Shown: piece after piece, positions 25,922-34,292 of the stretch
How positions within the stretch are numbered: position 1 is the stretch's first letter
How the letters are laid out: the number at the start of each line of letters is the position of its first letter
Assembly: GCF_001298105.1 (NCBI RefSeq)
Contig: NZ_LGJH01000157.1
Coordinates: 62,001-126,000, forward strand
Direction of reading: 5' to 3'
Origin: Novosphingobium sp. ST904
GTDB taxonomy: Bacteria > Pseudomonadota > Alphaproteobacteria > Sphingomonadales > Sphingomonadaceae
DNA: 64,000 nucleotides
The notes under the pieces: generated by a model
The model's input: only the letters and a program-made list of their open reading frames with translations
Told to the model about the DNA's origin: nothing
Database searches by the model: none
Program-made: the position numbers and the translations under genes

Positions 25922-26084
25922 ACACCAGTTATGGCGGGGGTCAAACTCTCGAAAGACCCGTTGTGTTGAAGCCCTGAAGTCAGAGCCTCGCTGCCGAGGA
26001 GCGCGCCTATGTAGAACCCGGCCTTGCCTGTCAATGGGGGGAATGGCAGGAGCGGCATAGTTTTTTCGAATAAGGACAATTTTC

Positions 26085-26912
26085 ATGACCAATCGTAGCG
26101 ACCGGCAAGAAGGCGACCGCGAAGGCGGACGCTCCGGAAAGGCGCTGCGCGGCCGCGCGGGCCGGATGAAGAACGGCCGTGGCAGCGGGCGAGCGAGCAC
26201 GGGCATGATCCGGCTCTGGGGCCGGCACGCGGTAGAAGCCGCGCTGAAGAACCCGAATCGCAACCACCGCAAGCTCTGGGCGACTCGCGAGGGCGTGGAA
26301 GCGCTCGACGGCGAACTGCCTGCCGACTTCCCGGTGGAATGGGCACAGCCCGCCGACCTCGCCCGCCTCGTCGCCCGGGACGCCCCGCATCAGGGCCTCG
26401 TGCTCGAATGCACGCCGCTCGACGACATCTTCATCGACGACGTGCTCGACGGCGATCCGTCGCGGCCCGTGATCGTGCTCGACCAGGTGACCGACCCGCA
26501 CAACGTCGGCGCCATCATGCGCTCCGCGGCAGCCTTCAATGCCTGCGCAATCGTTACCCAGGACCGCCATGCGCCCCCGGAATCGGGTACCTTGGCCAAG
26601 AGCGCCTCGGGTGCGCTCGAAACCCTGCCCTGGGTCCGCGTGGTGAACCTTGCGCGCGCGCTCGAAGAGATCGCCGAAGCCGGGTACTGGCGCATCGGCC
26701 TTGACGGCGCCGCAGAATCCACACTCGGCCAGGCCCTGCCGACCGGCCCCGTCGCGCTCGTGCTCGGCGCCGAGGGGGACGGCATGCGCCACAACATCGT
26801 CCAGCACTGCGATTCGATCGCCAAGCTGCCCATCAGCGAGGCCATGGAAAGCCTCAACGTCAGCAATGCGGCAGCCATCGCCCTCTATGCCGTCGCCACG
26901 CGGTCCGAATAA
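26085..26912 (+). CDS. rlmB: 23S rRNA 2'-O-methyltransferase RlmB/TrmH family
   Basis: SPOUT methyltransferase expected to methylate G2251 of 23S rRNA. 275 residues: a basic, glycine-rich N-terminal tail of about 40 residues (RNA-binding), a substrate-binding domain starting IRLWGRHAVEAAL, and the three SPOUT motifs DPHNVGAIMRSAAAF, LGAEGDGM and LPISEAMESLNVSNA. AAGGA precedes the ATG. Followed 24 bp later by a lipoprotein gene. Confidence 0.93.
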   Translation: MTNRSDRQEGDREGGRSGKALRGRAGRMKNGRGSGRASTGMIRLWGRHAVEAALKNPNRNHRKLWATREGVEALDGELPADFPVEWAQPADLARLVARDAPHQGLVLECTPLDDIFIDDVLDGDPSRPVIVLDQVTDPHNVGAIMRSAAAFNACAIVTQDRHAPPESGTLAKSASGALETLPWVRVVNLARALEEIAEAGYWRIGLDGAAESTLGQALPTGPVALVLGAEGDGMRHNIVQHCDSIAKLPISEAMESLNVSNAAAIALYAVATRSE

Positions 26913-26936
26913 TCCGAAATCGAGAGGGCACTCATC

Positions 26937-27769
26937 ATGAACCGAATCGAACGGCGTCCTCCGGGACGCGCCTTCTCGCCGGGCTGGGCGTTACCGCCCT
27001 CGCCCTGCTTGCGGCGGCCTGCATCTTCGCGCCCGGCAAGTTCACCTCCACCCTGGACTTGCGCAAGGATCGCAGCTTCGCCTTCCGCTACACCGGCGAG
27101 ATAGTGATGGTGCCGCTCCAGTCATCCAAACCGGCCGTGTTCGAGCCAGAGACCTGCCACGACGACGACTATAACGATCGCGCGTGCACGGACGAAGAAC
27201 TCGCCCAGCAAAAGACCGACTGGGAAAGCTCCAGCAAGGAAAAGAAGAAGAGCGACGCCCAGGCCGCCCAGATGCTGCTGGGCGGGCTCGATCCGAGCGA
27301 TCCCAAGGCAGGGGAGCAAATCGCCGAGAAGCTGCGCCGGCAGACCGGATGGAACAAGGTTACCTACATGGGCGACGGCAGGTTCGACGTGGACTTCGCC
27401 ATCGCCGGACGGCTCGACCATGACTTCGCCTTCCCGACCATCGAAGGCTTCGCGATGAGCAACCATTTCGTGCAGCTTTCGCTGCGCCGCGATGGCACGG
27501 TCCGCATGGATGCCCCTTCGTTCGGCCCGCAAGGCGGTTCGTCGGCCATGGGCGCAATGATGAGCGGTGCGCTCAACGACAAGGCCGGTGACATGGCCGA
27601 CGGCAATACCCAGGCCGATGGCACCTTCACGCTGACCACGGACGGCGAAATCCTCGCCAACAATACCGACGAGGGGGCCGTGACCGCTCCTGGCGGCAAA
27701 TCGCTGTTCTGGAAGGTCGATCCCCGCACACCGGCAGCGCCGACAGCGCTGGTCAGGCTGAAGCCCTGA
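26937..27769 (+). CDS. Putative lipoprotein, unknown (5' frameshift)
   Basis: The ATG at 26937 has a good ribosome site (GAGAGGG). A bacterial lipoprotein signal (LLAGLGVTALALLAAAC) is in a different frame starting within about 14 bases and runs on without a stop into FAPGKFTSTLDLRKDRSFAF and the rest. One base is missing at about 26940-26951. The mature part, about 245 residues, is hydrophilic with an acidic/lysine-rich helix (TDWESSSKEKKKSDAQ) and a beta-rich C-terminal half ending in KSLFWKVDPRT. No family is recognised. It probably sits in the periplasm, anchored to a membrane. Confidence 0.65.
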
Positions 27770-27915
27770 CGCGGCTTGGCCGGGCCCGAAAGGTCCGGCC
27801 ATGGCCCGCCTGCCTGGCAGGTCGCCTTCCGGCTTTACGAAAAGTCATGACTTCAAGGACATGACCTCAAACGAAAAACGCTCGCAACCCGAAGGTTGGC
27901 GCGGCGTAATCTTAT

Positions 27916-27939
27916 CAGCCTGCGAGGCGAAGCAGGCTG
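27916..27939 (-). terminator. Hairpin after the HU gene
   Basis: Perfect 8-bp stem CAGCCTGC/GCAGGCTG with an 8-base loop, starting 10 bases after the HU stop codon. The following sequence is only moderately T-rich, so it is a weak terminator or a transcript stabiliser. A perfect 12-base palindrome AAGTCATGACTT lies further on at 27843-27854. Confidence 0.5.
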
Positions 27940-27948
27940 CAAGGATGC

Positions 27949-28221
27949 TTAGTTGACAGCGTCCTTGAGGCCCTTGCCGGCCTTGAACTTCGGCTGAGCC
28001 GAAGCCTTGATTTCCATCGGTTCGCCGGTGCGCGGGTTGCGGCCGGTCGAAGCCTTGCGCTTGGCGACCGAGAAGGTGCCGAAGCCGACCAGGCGAACTT
28101 CGTCGCCGGCCTTCAGCGCGCCGGTGATGGCGTCGAACACGCTTTCGACAGCCTTGGTGGCATCGCTACGGGTAAGACCGCTCGAGTCGGCAACGGCGCT
28201 GATGAGATCGTTCTTGTTCAT
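27949..28221 (-). CDS. hup: DNA-binding protein HU
   Basis: Histone-like nucleoid protein that bends DNA as a dimer. 90 residues: MNKNDLISAVADSSGLTR at the start and the DNA-binding arm GFGTFSVAKRKASTGRNPRT, with the intercalating proline in the arm. GGGGG lies ten bases before the ATG. Standalone gene with about 400 bp of non-coding sequence upstream. Confidence 0.97.
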   Translation of the reverse strand: MNKNDLISAVADSSGLTRSDATKAVESVFDAITGALKAGDEVRLVGFGTFSVAKRKASTGRNPRTGEPMEIKASAQPKFKAGKGLKDAVN

Positions 28222-28638
28222 TATGGGTACCCCCTAACCTTTCAGTTGAATCGGATGTGACGGGAATATTCGGATTCGCCTCTGGACGGGGACGGAATTG
28301 AGCGGGTTTTGCGCGCGGTGTCAAAGCCTAAACAGAGCCAAAAGTGGCAGTTTATCGCGTTTTTCCGCCGTTCAGATGACGATTCCTGAATTGTGCAATG
28401 CAGCATTATGGAATGCAGCGCATCTGCTCCCCCTTTCGAGCGAGCCGATACGGTACTGCGCGTATGCCACGCGCCGTTCCTGAGCCGATATCGAGCGATT
28501 CGTCGAATGGAATCAGCTCAGTAGATGGCGCAATAAAAGCAACTGCGCCCACCTGCCGCAAGGCGCAAAAAAGGCGGTCCGAAATCGAACCGCCTCTCAG
28601 GCTGCCCGCCCCTTTCGGGCCGGGCAATCGACCAGGGC
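28222..28638. promoter_or_regulatory. Non-coding region between the HU gene and rplS
   Basis: About 415 bp without a convincing gene. The hup promoter is expected in the first 150 bp. A direct repeat AATGCAGC occurs at 28397-28404 and 28412-28419, 15 bp apart. Hairpin GGCGCA/TGCGCC is at 28527-28549, and the rplS terminator follows at 28572-28595. Confidence 0.4.
28572..28595 (-). terminator. Terminator after rplS
   Basis: On the minus strand, stem AGGCGGT/ACCGCCT is followed by a run of six T. It lies about 45 bp after the rplS stop and fits a rho-independent terminator for the trmD-rplS unit. Confidence 0.8.
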
Positions 28639-29007
28639 TTACGCCTTGGTGTCGTTGACGCGGCGCTCGGCGATGCGGGCGCGCTTGCCGGTACGACCAC
28701 GCAGGTAGTACAGCTTCGCACGACGCACGACGCCGTGGCGAACCACGGTGATCGAATCGATGTTCGGCGAGTAGAGCGGGAATACGCGCTCGACGCCTTC
28801 ACCGAAGCTCATCTTGCGAACGGTGAAGTTCGAACCCATGCCACGGTTCGAGCGCGCGATGCACACGCCCTCGTAAGCCTGGACGCGGGTACGGGTGCCT
28901 TCGACAACCTTCACGCCGACGCGGACGGTATCGCCCGGACGGAAGGTCGGGATATCCTTGGCGGCCTTGGCAATTTCCTCGGCCTCGATCTGCTGAATCA
29001 GGTTCAT
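28639..29007 (-). CDS. rplS: 50S ribosomal protein L19
   Basis: Large-subunit protein at the interface with the 30S subunit. 122 residues from the ATG at 29007, which overlaps the trmD stop as ATGA: MNLIQQIEAEEIAKAAKDIP, FRPGDTVRVGVKVVEG, RVQAYEGVCIARSNRG, and the family signature KLYYLRGRTGKRARIAER. Last gene of the trmD-rplS pair. Confidence 0.97.
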   Translation of the reverse strand: MNLIQQIEAEEIAKAAKDIPTFRPGDTVRVGVKVVEGTRTRVQAYEGVCIARSNRGMGSNFTVRKMSFGEGVERVFPLYSPNIDSITVVRHGVVRRAKLYYLRGRTGKRARIAERRVNDTKA

Positions 29008-29750
29008 GAACCCAAATCCTCGTTTTTGCGCCGCGCACCAGAGGCAGACTGGCCCCGAACGTCCCTGTGACGTTCCCAAAGGTCCGGCCTGCGTGACCGT
29101 GTATCCTCCGCCGCCTGTTGTTTCCGCCAGGCAGCGATTTTCGCATGATCCCCCGATCGCAGCACTTCAGGGATCGTGCGCCCTTCCCACTCGGTGGGTC
29201 GGGTATATTGCGGGTATTCGAGAAGACCGTCCTCGAACGATTCCTCGGTCCCGCTGGAAGCCGCGCCCATTACGCCGGGAAGCAGGCGAATGCAAGCGTC
29301 AAGCAGCAGGATTGCCGCGGGTTCACCGCCGGAAAGCACCGCGTCGCCGACGGACATCTCCTCGACCTGCCGACCTTCGAAGATCCGCTCGTCGAAACCC
29401 TCGAACCTTCCGCACAGGACGATGACACCGGGACCGTCCGCGAGCGCGCGCACGCGGGCCTGCGAGATCGGCTTGCCGCGCGGGGTCATCGCGATGATCG
29501 GCGCATCGGGATTGATCGAACGTGCATGGTCGATGGCGGCGGCCAGGATATCCACCTTGAGCACCATTCCCGCCCCGCCCCCGGCGGGCGTATCGTCAAC
29601 CGTGCGGTGCTTGTCCTTCGCGAAATCGCGGATATGCACCGCATCGATCGACCACTTGCCCTCGGCCAGCCCGCGCCCGGCCAGCGACAGGCCGAGCGAG
29701 CCGGGGAACATCTCGGGATAGAGGGTGAGAACGGTGGCGTTGAAAGTCAT
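29004..29750 (-). CDS. trmD: tRNA (guanine-N1)-methyltransferase TrmD
   Basis: Methylates G37 of tRNAs with a G36 to prevent frameshifting. 248 residues: a knotted SPOUT fold with GGGAGMVLKVDILAAAI, VLCGRFEGFDERIFEG, and EMSVGDAVLSGGEPAA. The ATG at 29750 is preferred to an upstream TTG. Normally it directly follows rimM; here LysR and two small genes separate them. Confidence 0.97.
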   Translation of the reverse strand: MTFNATVLTLYPEMFPGSLGLSLAGRGLAEGKWSIDAVHIRDFAKDKHRTVDDTPAGGGAGMVLKVDILAAAIDHARSINPDAPIIAMTPRGKPISQARVRALADGPGVIVLCGRFEGFDERIFEGRQVEEMSVGDAVLSGGEPAAILLLDACIRLLPGVMGAASSGTEESFEDGLLEYPQYTRPTEWEGRTIPEVLRSGDHAKIAAWRKQQAAEDTRSRRPDLWERHRDVRGQSASGARRKNEDLGS

Positions 29751-29807
29751 GCGCGCGGCAAAGCCCAAATCGGCCCCCGCGACAAGGGGCTGCGGCCGAA
29801 AAGTGGC

Positions 29808-30722
29808 TCAGAACGGCTCCCATACTTCCGCCGGGAGGCTTCCCTTGTCCGCGGCGACCTCTTCCCGCAGCCATTCGCGCAGCCGCTCGATCTTGCGCAG
29901 GCCCACACGACCGTCCGGATGGACCAGCCAGTGCGAATTGCCCGGCATGTAGAGCGTCCCGAAAGGCTGGACGAGGCGACCGCTCGCCATTTCCGCACGC
30001 CAGAACAAGGGCGACATCAGCGCCACACCGAACCCGCTCATCACCACGCTGGCCTCGGGCAGTTGGTTGTCCATGTACATCCCGCCGCGCTGGAGCGGCG
30101 GCGCATCCACCCCGGCCGCTTCGAACCAGGCAGACCACCAGGGATCGTCAGGGGTCAGGCGCTCGACCCTGAGCAGGTCTTCAGGCCTGCGGATGGCGTG
30201 CATTTCGAGGAAGGCGGGCGAACACATCGGCGCCAGGTGCTGCCGGAACAGGAATTCCGAGCGCATTCCCGGCCAGTTGCCCTTCCCTGCCCGAATCGCG
30301 ACATCGAACGAGGACGCGGAAAGGTCGATCACATCGTTCGACAGCGACAATCGCACCGCGATATCGGGATGGCGCAACTGGAACCGCCCGATCCGCGCGC
30401 CCAGCCAGGCCCCGCCGATCGAGGTGAGCGAGGTTATGGACAGGACTTCGTGATCTTCCTCGCGGATGGCCGCGAAGGCTTCCGCCATGCCGCCAAAGGC
30501 CGCACTTATCGCGGGAAGCAGGCGAAGCCCCGCCTCCGAAAGCCGGACCCGGCCCTTGCCGCGCACGAAAAGCGCGCGGCCGACCCGGTCCTCCAGCTGG
30601 CGGATCTGATAGCTGATGGCGGCCTGGGTCATGCCCAGTTCTTCGGCCGCGCGCGAGAAGTTCTCGTGCCGGCCCGCCGCTTCGAAGGCACGGATAGCGG
30701 TCAGGGGCGGAAGGCGGTCCAT
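29808..30722 (-). CDS. LysR-family transcriptional regulator (GcvA-like)
   Basis: 304 residues: N-terminal winged helix (LPPLTAIRAFEAAGRHENFS, ELGMTQAAISYQIRQLED), then the two-lobed effector domain. The start DRLPPLTALRAFEA-type and FDVAIRAGKGNWPG place it with GcvA and AmpR-like regulators. The ATG at 30722 is chosen because it gives the usual distance to the helix-turn-helix. It is divergent to a small membrane-protein gene (30824), which is its likely target. It sits between rimM and trmD. Confidence 0.92.
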   Translation of the reverse strand: MDRLPPLTAIRAFEAAGRHENFSRAAEELGMTQAAISYQIRQLEDRVGRALFVRGKGRVRLSEAGLRLLPAISAAFGGMAEAFAAIREEDHEVLSITSLTSIGGAWLGARIGRFQLRHPDIAVRLSLSNDVIDLSASSFDVAIRAGKGNWPGMRSEFLFRQHLAPMCSPAFLEMHAIRRPEDLLRVERLTPDDPWWSAWFEAAGVDAPPLQRGGMYMDNQLPEASVVMSGFGVALMSPLFWRAEMASGRLVQPFGTLYMPGNSHWLVHPDGRVGLRKIERLREWLREEVAADKGSLPAEVWEPF

Positions 30723-30823
30723 GCGTAGATCATAAGCCTGCCTTATACTCCATGCCAATCGTCTTGTTGGCGCTCCTGCTCCGGCAGGTTCATCTCACGG
30801 CCTTCGCAACAAGGATGCATGCC

Positions 30824-31060
30824 ATGCAGGACGAACACTTCATGCGGCAGTGGAACCAGTGTCACACCCGCTTTTCGAACGATGTGAACGATGGCCTTGC
30901 AAGAGTGGCAGTGGGGATGAGCGGACGGCCCATGCCAAAAGCCGGGCTTATCGCCTTTGTGCTTATCGGCATGCTGGGCGCCACTGTCGCGGGCAGTTTC
31001 GCGCTCGGCAGCGCCGCGCCGACGACACAAGCCGGTCAGGCCGAACAGCCCGCGCCCTGA
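30824..31060 (+). CDS. Small membrane protein, unknown
   Basis: 78 residues from the ATG at 30824 with AAGG nine bases before it. The first 30 residues are polar with a conserved-looking helix (QWNQCHTRFSNDVNDGLARV); a membrane segment (AGLIAFVLIGMLGATVAGSFALG) and a short proline-rich tail follow. Function unknown. The gene is divergent from the LysR-type regulator, 101 bp away, and faces the 3' end of the next gene. Confidence 0.55.
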   Translation: MQDEHFMRQWNQCHTRFSNDVNDGLARVAVGMSGRPMPKAGLIAFVLIGMLGATVAGSFALGSAAPTTQAGQAEQPAP

Positions 31061-31063
31061 CCG

Positions 31064-31393
31064 CTAGTCGAAAATGGCGGGAAGATGCGCCGCGCCCTCA
31101 TGACGCCAGCGACGCGCCAGATAGAGGGTGGCGGGCAAGCAGACGCCGCTTCCGATGAAAAGTGCCGGAAGCAGCGACGCGAAAGCATGAAGCACGCCGG
31201 CCTGGAAAGCCTCCGGTTCGCCCAGAAGAGCCATGGCCCCGGCTACCACGACCGCACCCGCCAGAACGGCAACAGCCCCGCGCAGCAGGCCATGCATGCG
31301 CGGGGCTATCCGGCGTAGAAGCAGCAGGAGCACAACGCAGGGCAGATTGGCGATGATCGTTATCGCCGCCAGCCCCACGAGGATATCACTCAT
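31064..31393 (-). CDS. Small polytopic membrane protein, unknown
   Basis: 109 residues. Three hydrophobic segments (ILVGLAAITIIANLPCVVLLLLL, LLRGAVAVLAGAVVVAGAMAL, LLPALFIGSGVCLPATLYLA). The ATG at 31393 lies inside the end of rimM and overlaps it by 8 bp, so translation is probably coupled to rimM. No family recognised. Confidence 0.65.
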   Translation of the reverse strand: MSDILVGLAAITIIANLPCVVLLLLLRRIAPRMHGLLRGAVAVLAGAVVVAGAMALLGEPEAFQAGVLHAFASLLPALFIGSGVCLPATLYLARRWRHEGAAHLPAIFD

Positions 31394-31913
31394 CCGCGAA
31401 GGCGGCGGCAATCACGATCCGCTCATGATCCCATTCGGGAACGGCGGTTTCGTTCATCGGCACCATGAAGCGGCGGCTTCTGGCGCTTTTGGCACCATCT
31501 TCGCCCTCGCCCACCGGACGCTCGATCTCGATCACATCGCCGGCACCGAAGTTGTCGATCGCGATGCAGATGCCAAGCTCCTCGCCCGCGTTCGAAACGG
31601 CGCGCAGGCCGAGCAGGTCGGCGTGGTAATACTCGCCCTCGCCCAGTTCCGGCATTTGCGAGCGCGGAACGGTGAGCGCGGTACCGCGCAGCTTTTCGGC
31701 GGCGTTGCGGTCGGTCACTTCCTCGAAGCGAGCGATCGCGCCGCCCTTGCCGTCGTCGCGCAGCTTGGCGAGCGTCAGGGTGGAATCGTTGAAGGCGCGG
31801 TAGCGCTTGAGCGCGGCCACGCCTTCACCGAACAGCTTGAGGCGAACCTCGCCCGTCACGCCGTGCGCGCCGGTAACGGCAGCAAGCGTGACGGGGCGGT
31901 CTTGACCAGCCAT
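31386..31913 (-). CDS. rimM: 16S rRNA processing protein RimM
   Basis: Assembly factor that binds S19 and helps mature the 30S head. 175 residues: N-terminal barrel VTLAAVTGAHGVTGEVRLKL, the LRGTALTVPRSQMPELGEGE linker, and the PRC-barrel C-terminal domain with EYYHADLLGLRAV and IDNFGAGDVIEIERP. Begins 20 bp after rpsP. Confidence 0.95.
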   Translation of the reverse strand: MAGQDRPVTLAAVTGAHGVTGEVRLKLFGEGVAALKRYRAFNDSTLTLAKLRDDGKGGAIARFEEVTDRNAAEKLRGTALTVPRSQMPELGEGEYYHADLLGLRAVSNAGEELGICIAIDNFGAGDVIEIERPVGEGEDGAKSARSRRFMVPMNETAVPEWDHERIVIAAAFADE

Positions 31914-31933
31914 TGTGGATTCGAACCTGAAGC

Positions 31934-32359
31934 TTAGGCTTCGGTCGATTCCTCAGCAGCTGCTTCAGCCGGAGCTTCCTCGGCCGGAGCAGCAGCTGCG
32001 GCAGCAGCGGCTTCTTCAGCTTCGCGCAGCTTCTCGGCCTTTTCCTCGGCGCGGTCCTTGGCCTTCTTGCCCGGCTCAGCCTTGTTCGGGTTCACGGTGG
32101 CGGCGCGTTCCTTGATGCCGGCCTTGTCGAGCAGGCGGGCAACGCGGTCGGTCGGCTGTGCGCCAACGCCGAGCCAGTAGCGAACGCGGTCTTCGACCAG
32201 ACGCACGCGGTTCTCGTCTTCCTTGGCGAGGACCGGGTTGTAGGTGCCGACCTGCTCAAGATACTTGCCGTCGCGCGGAGCGCGCGAGTTGGAGACGACG
32301 ATCTTGTAGTAAGGACGCTTCTTCGCGCCACCGCGCGACAGACGGATCGAAACGGACAT
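31934..32359 (-). CDS. rpsP: 30S ribosomal protein S16
   Basis: Small-subunit protein required for early 30S assembly. 141 residues: the S16 core MSVSIRLSRGGAKKRPYYKI, VGTYNPVL and RVRYWLGVGAQPTDRVARLL ends near 85. An extra tail of about 50 residues is lysine/glutamate-rich and then alanine/glutamate-rich, as in other sphingomonads. AAAGGT precedes the ATG. Between ffh and rimM. Confidence 0.97.
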   Translation of the reverse strand: MSVSIRLSRGGAKKRPYYKIVVSNSRAPRDGKYLEQVGTYNPVLAKEDENRVRLVEDRVRYWLGVGAQPTDRVARLLDKAGIKERAATVNPNKAEPGKKAKDRAEEKAEKLREAEEAAAAAAAAPAEEAPAEAAAEESTEA

Positions 32360-32389
32360 TGCTCTACCTTTCCTTCAAATCTTCAAAAA

Positions 32390-33844
32390 TTACTTTTTCA
32401 GAAACTTGCCGAGATCGGGACCACCGGCGCCGAGGCCGGGAAGGCCCGCCGCGCCGGGACCGAGGCCCTGGCCGCCAAGGCCCGGCATGGCGGCATCGAG
32501 GCCGCCCTTTCCGAACATCGCGGCCAGCCCCTTGAGGCCGCCCATCTTCTTGATCTGCTTCATGGCCTTGGACATTTCCTGGTGCATCTTCAGGATCTTG
32601 TTCACATCCTGCACCTGGGTGCCCGAACCGTTGGCGACGCGGATCTTGCGCTTGGCATTGAGCAGCGCGGGGTTGGCGCGCTCCTTCTGCGTCATCGAAC
32701 CGATGATCGCGTCCATGCGCAGCAACACGCGGTCGTCCATGCCCGAGGCCTGCATCACCGCCTTGGCCTTCTTCATGCCCGGCATCATGCCTGCCAGCGC
32801 GCCGAGGCCGCCCATCTTCTGCATCTGGCCAAGCTGCATGCGCAGGTCGTTCATGTCGAACTTCCCCTGCTCCATGCGCTTCGCCAGCGCTTCGGCGTCC
32901 TCGATCTTGACCGCTTCGGCGGCCTTCTCGACGATGGAGACGATGTCGCCCATGCCGAGGATGCGGTTGGCGACGCGGCTCGGGTGGAAGACCTCGAGGG
33001 CCTCCATCTTCTCGCCGGTGCCCGCGAACTTGATCGGCTTGCCGGTGACGGCCCGCATCGACAGCGCCGCACCACCGCGCGCATCACCATCCATGCGGGT
33101 GAGCACGACGCCGGTAAGATCGACTTCGCCGGAGAACGACTGCGCGACGTTGACCGCGTCCTGACCCGTCAGCGAGTCGACCACGAGCAGCGTTTCACGG
33201 GGGTTCGAGATGGCGGCAACCGCCTTCATCTCGTCCATGAGCTGCGTGTCGACATGCAGGCGGCCCGCGGTATCGAGCATCAGCACGTCGACAGCCTGCA
33301 GCTTGGCGGACTGCATCGCACGGGTGGCGATCTCGGTCGGCTGCTGGCCGGCGATGATCGGCAGGGTGGCGACGCCGACCTGCTCGCCAAGGACGCGAAG
33401 CTGTTCCTGCGCGGCCGGACGGTTGACGTCCAGCGAGGCCATCAGAACCTTCTTGCCCTGCTTCTCGCGGAGGAGGCGGGCGATCTTGGCGGTGCTGGTG
33501 GTCTTGCCCGAGCCCTGAAGGCCGACCATCATGATGACGACGGGGGGCGCGGCATTGAGATCGAGTTCAGCGGTCTCTTCGCCGCCGAGCATCTCGATCA
33601 GGGCATCGTTGACGATCTTGACGACCTGCTGGCCCGGCGTGACCGAGCGCAGCACCGACTGGCCAACGGCCTTTTCGGTAACCTGGTCGATGAAGCGGCG
33701 CACGACGGGGAGCGCGACATCGGCTTCGAGCAGCGCGATGCGCACTTCGCGCATGGCATCGCGAACGTCCTGCTCCTTGAGCGCGCCGCGACCGCGCAGC
33801 TTGTCGAAAACGCCACCGAGACGATCCGAAAGGCTGTCGAACAT
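32390..33844 (-). CDS. ffh: Signal recognition particle GTPase Ffh
   Basis: Binds signal sequences of nascent membrane proteins and 4.5S RNA and delivers ribosomes to FtsY. 484 residues: N domain MFDSLSDRLGGVFDKLRGRG, GTPase motifs GLQGSGKTTSTAK, DVNRPAAQEQL, DTAGRLHVD and TRMDGDARGG, then the methionine-rich M domain with RIRVANGSGTQVQDVNKIL and a glycine-rich tail. Start at ATG 33844 with GGAG upstream. First gene of the ffh-rpsP-rimM run. Confidence 0.97.
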   Translation of the reverse strand: MFDSLSDRLGGVFDKLRGRGALKEQDVRDAMREVRIALLEADVALPVVRRFIDQVTEKAVGQSVLRSVTPGQQVVKIVNDALIEMLGGEETAELDLNAAPPVVIMMVGLQGSGKTTSTAKIARLLREKQGKKVLMASLDVNRPAAQEQLRVLGEQVGVATLPIIAGQQPTEIATRAMQSAKLQAVDVLMLDTAGRLHVDTQLMDEMKAVAAISNPRETLLVVDSLTGQDAVNVAQSFSGEVDLTGVVLTRMDGDARGGAALSMRAVTGKPIKFAGTGEKMEALEVFHPSRVANRILGMGDIVSIVEKAAEAVKIEDAEALAKRMEQGKFDMNDLRMQLGQMQKMGGLGALAGMMPGMKKAKAVMQASGMDDRVLLRMDAIIGSMTQKERANPALLNAKRKIRVANGSGTQVQDVNKILKMHQEMSKAMKQIKKMGGLKGLAAMFGKGGLDAAMPGLGGQGLGPGAAGLPGLGAGGPDLGKFLKK

Positions 33845-33888
33845 GCCTAACTCCACTGTTGGCCGGCCAACGGGCCAGCCAGAACGCC

Positions 33889-33923
33889 AAAAACGCCGGT
33901 GGGCGAAACCTCGCTGACCGGCG
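33889..33923 (-). terminator. Tandem terminator copy 1 after tRNA-Ala
   Basis: On the minus strand, outer stem CGCCGGT/ACCGGCG, inner stem GCGA/TCGC, loop GGTT, then TTTTT. It is the second of two closely related hairpins downstream of tRNA-Ala and upstream of ffh. Confidence 0.75.
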
Positions 33924-33940
33924 TGACGGGACGTTATGCG

Positions 33941-33975
33941 AAAAACGCCGGCGGACGAAACCTCGTCAGCCAGCG
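33941..33975 (-). terminator. Tandem terminator copy 2 after tRNA-Ala
   Basis: Related to copy 1, 52 bp away. Outer stem CGCTGGC/GCCGGCG (a G-U pair in the minus-strand RNA only), inner stem GACGA/TCGTC, loop GGTT, then TTTTT. Sequence differs from copy 1 at paired positions so that both stems are kept, and pairing is complete only on the minus strand. Confidence 0.75.
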
Positions 33976-34007
33976 TGTCGCGTTCCCGCGAAACTGCAAT
34001 GATGAAA

Positions 34008-34083
34008 TGGTGGAGCCTAGCGGGATCGAACCGCTGACCTCCTGCATGCCATGCAGGCGCTCTCCCAGCTGAGCTAAGGCCCC
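34008..34083 (-). tRNA. tRNA-Ala (GGC)
   Basis: 76 bases with encoded CCA: acceptor starting GGGGCCT, D-arm AGCTCAGCTGGGAGAGC, anticodon loop ATGGCAT (anticodon GGC) on stem CCTGC/GCAGG, T-loop TTCGATC. The acceptor has the G3:U70 position expected for alanine (3' strand AGGCTCC). Followed by two tandem terminators. Confidence 0.96.
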
Positions 34084-34237
34084 AATCATTTCAGCGGACC
34101 AGCCCGGGAGGTTCGGTCCGTTCCCCTGCATCGGCTTGCGCCTCCGCTTGGGAGGCGCCCTCTAGATTGGGTTCGCCGGGCTGACAAGAGGAAATTTTCA
34201 CCGACCTGTCATTTTTCGGATCGGACCCGATAAAGAG

Positions 34238-34270
34238 AAAGGGCGCGACAGCCGAAGCTGCGCGCCCTTT
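34238..34270 (-). terminator. Terminator after the FYDLN-acid gene
   Basis: A 10-bp stem AAAGGGCGCG/CGCGCCCTTT holds a second stem CAGC/GCTG with loop cgaa. It ends 22 bp after the stop of the minus-strand gene. Confidence 0.8.
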
Positions 34271-34292
34271 CCTGAACCGATGCGTTCGAGAC

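Noticed and set aside
33889..33975. A CRISPR-like or REP-like repeat pair
   Set aside because: Only two copies, each a terminator with a T-run; no spacer array or further copies were seen.
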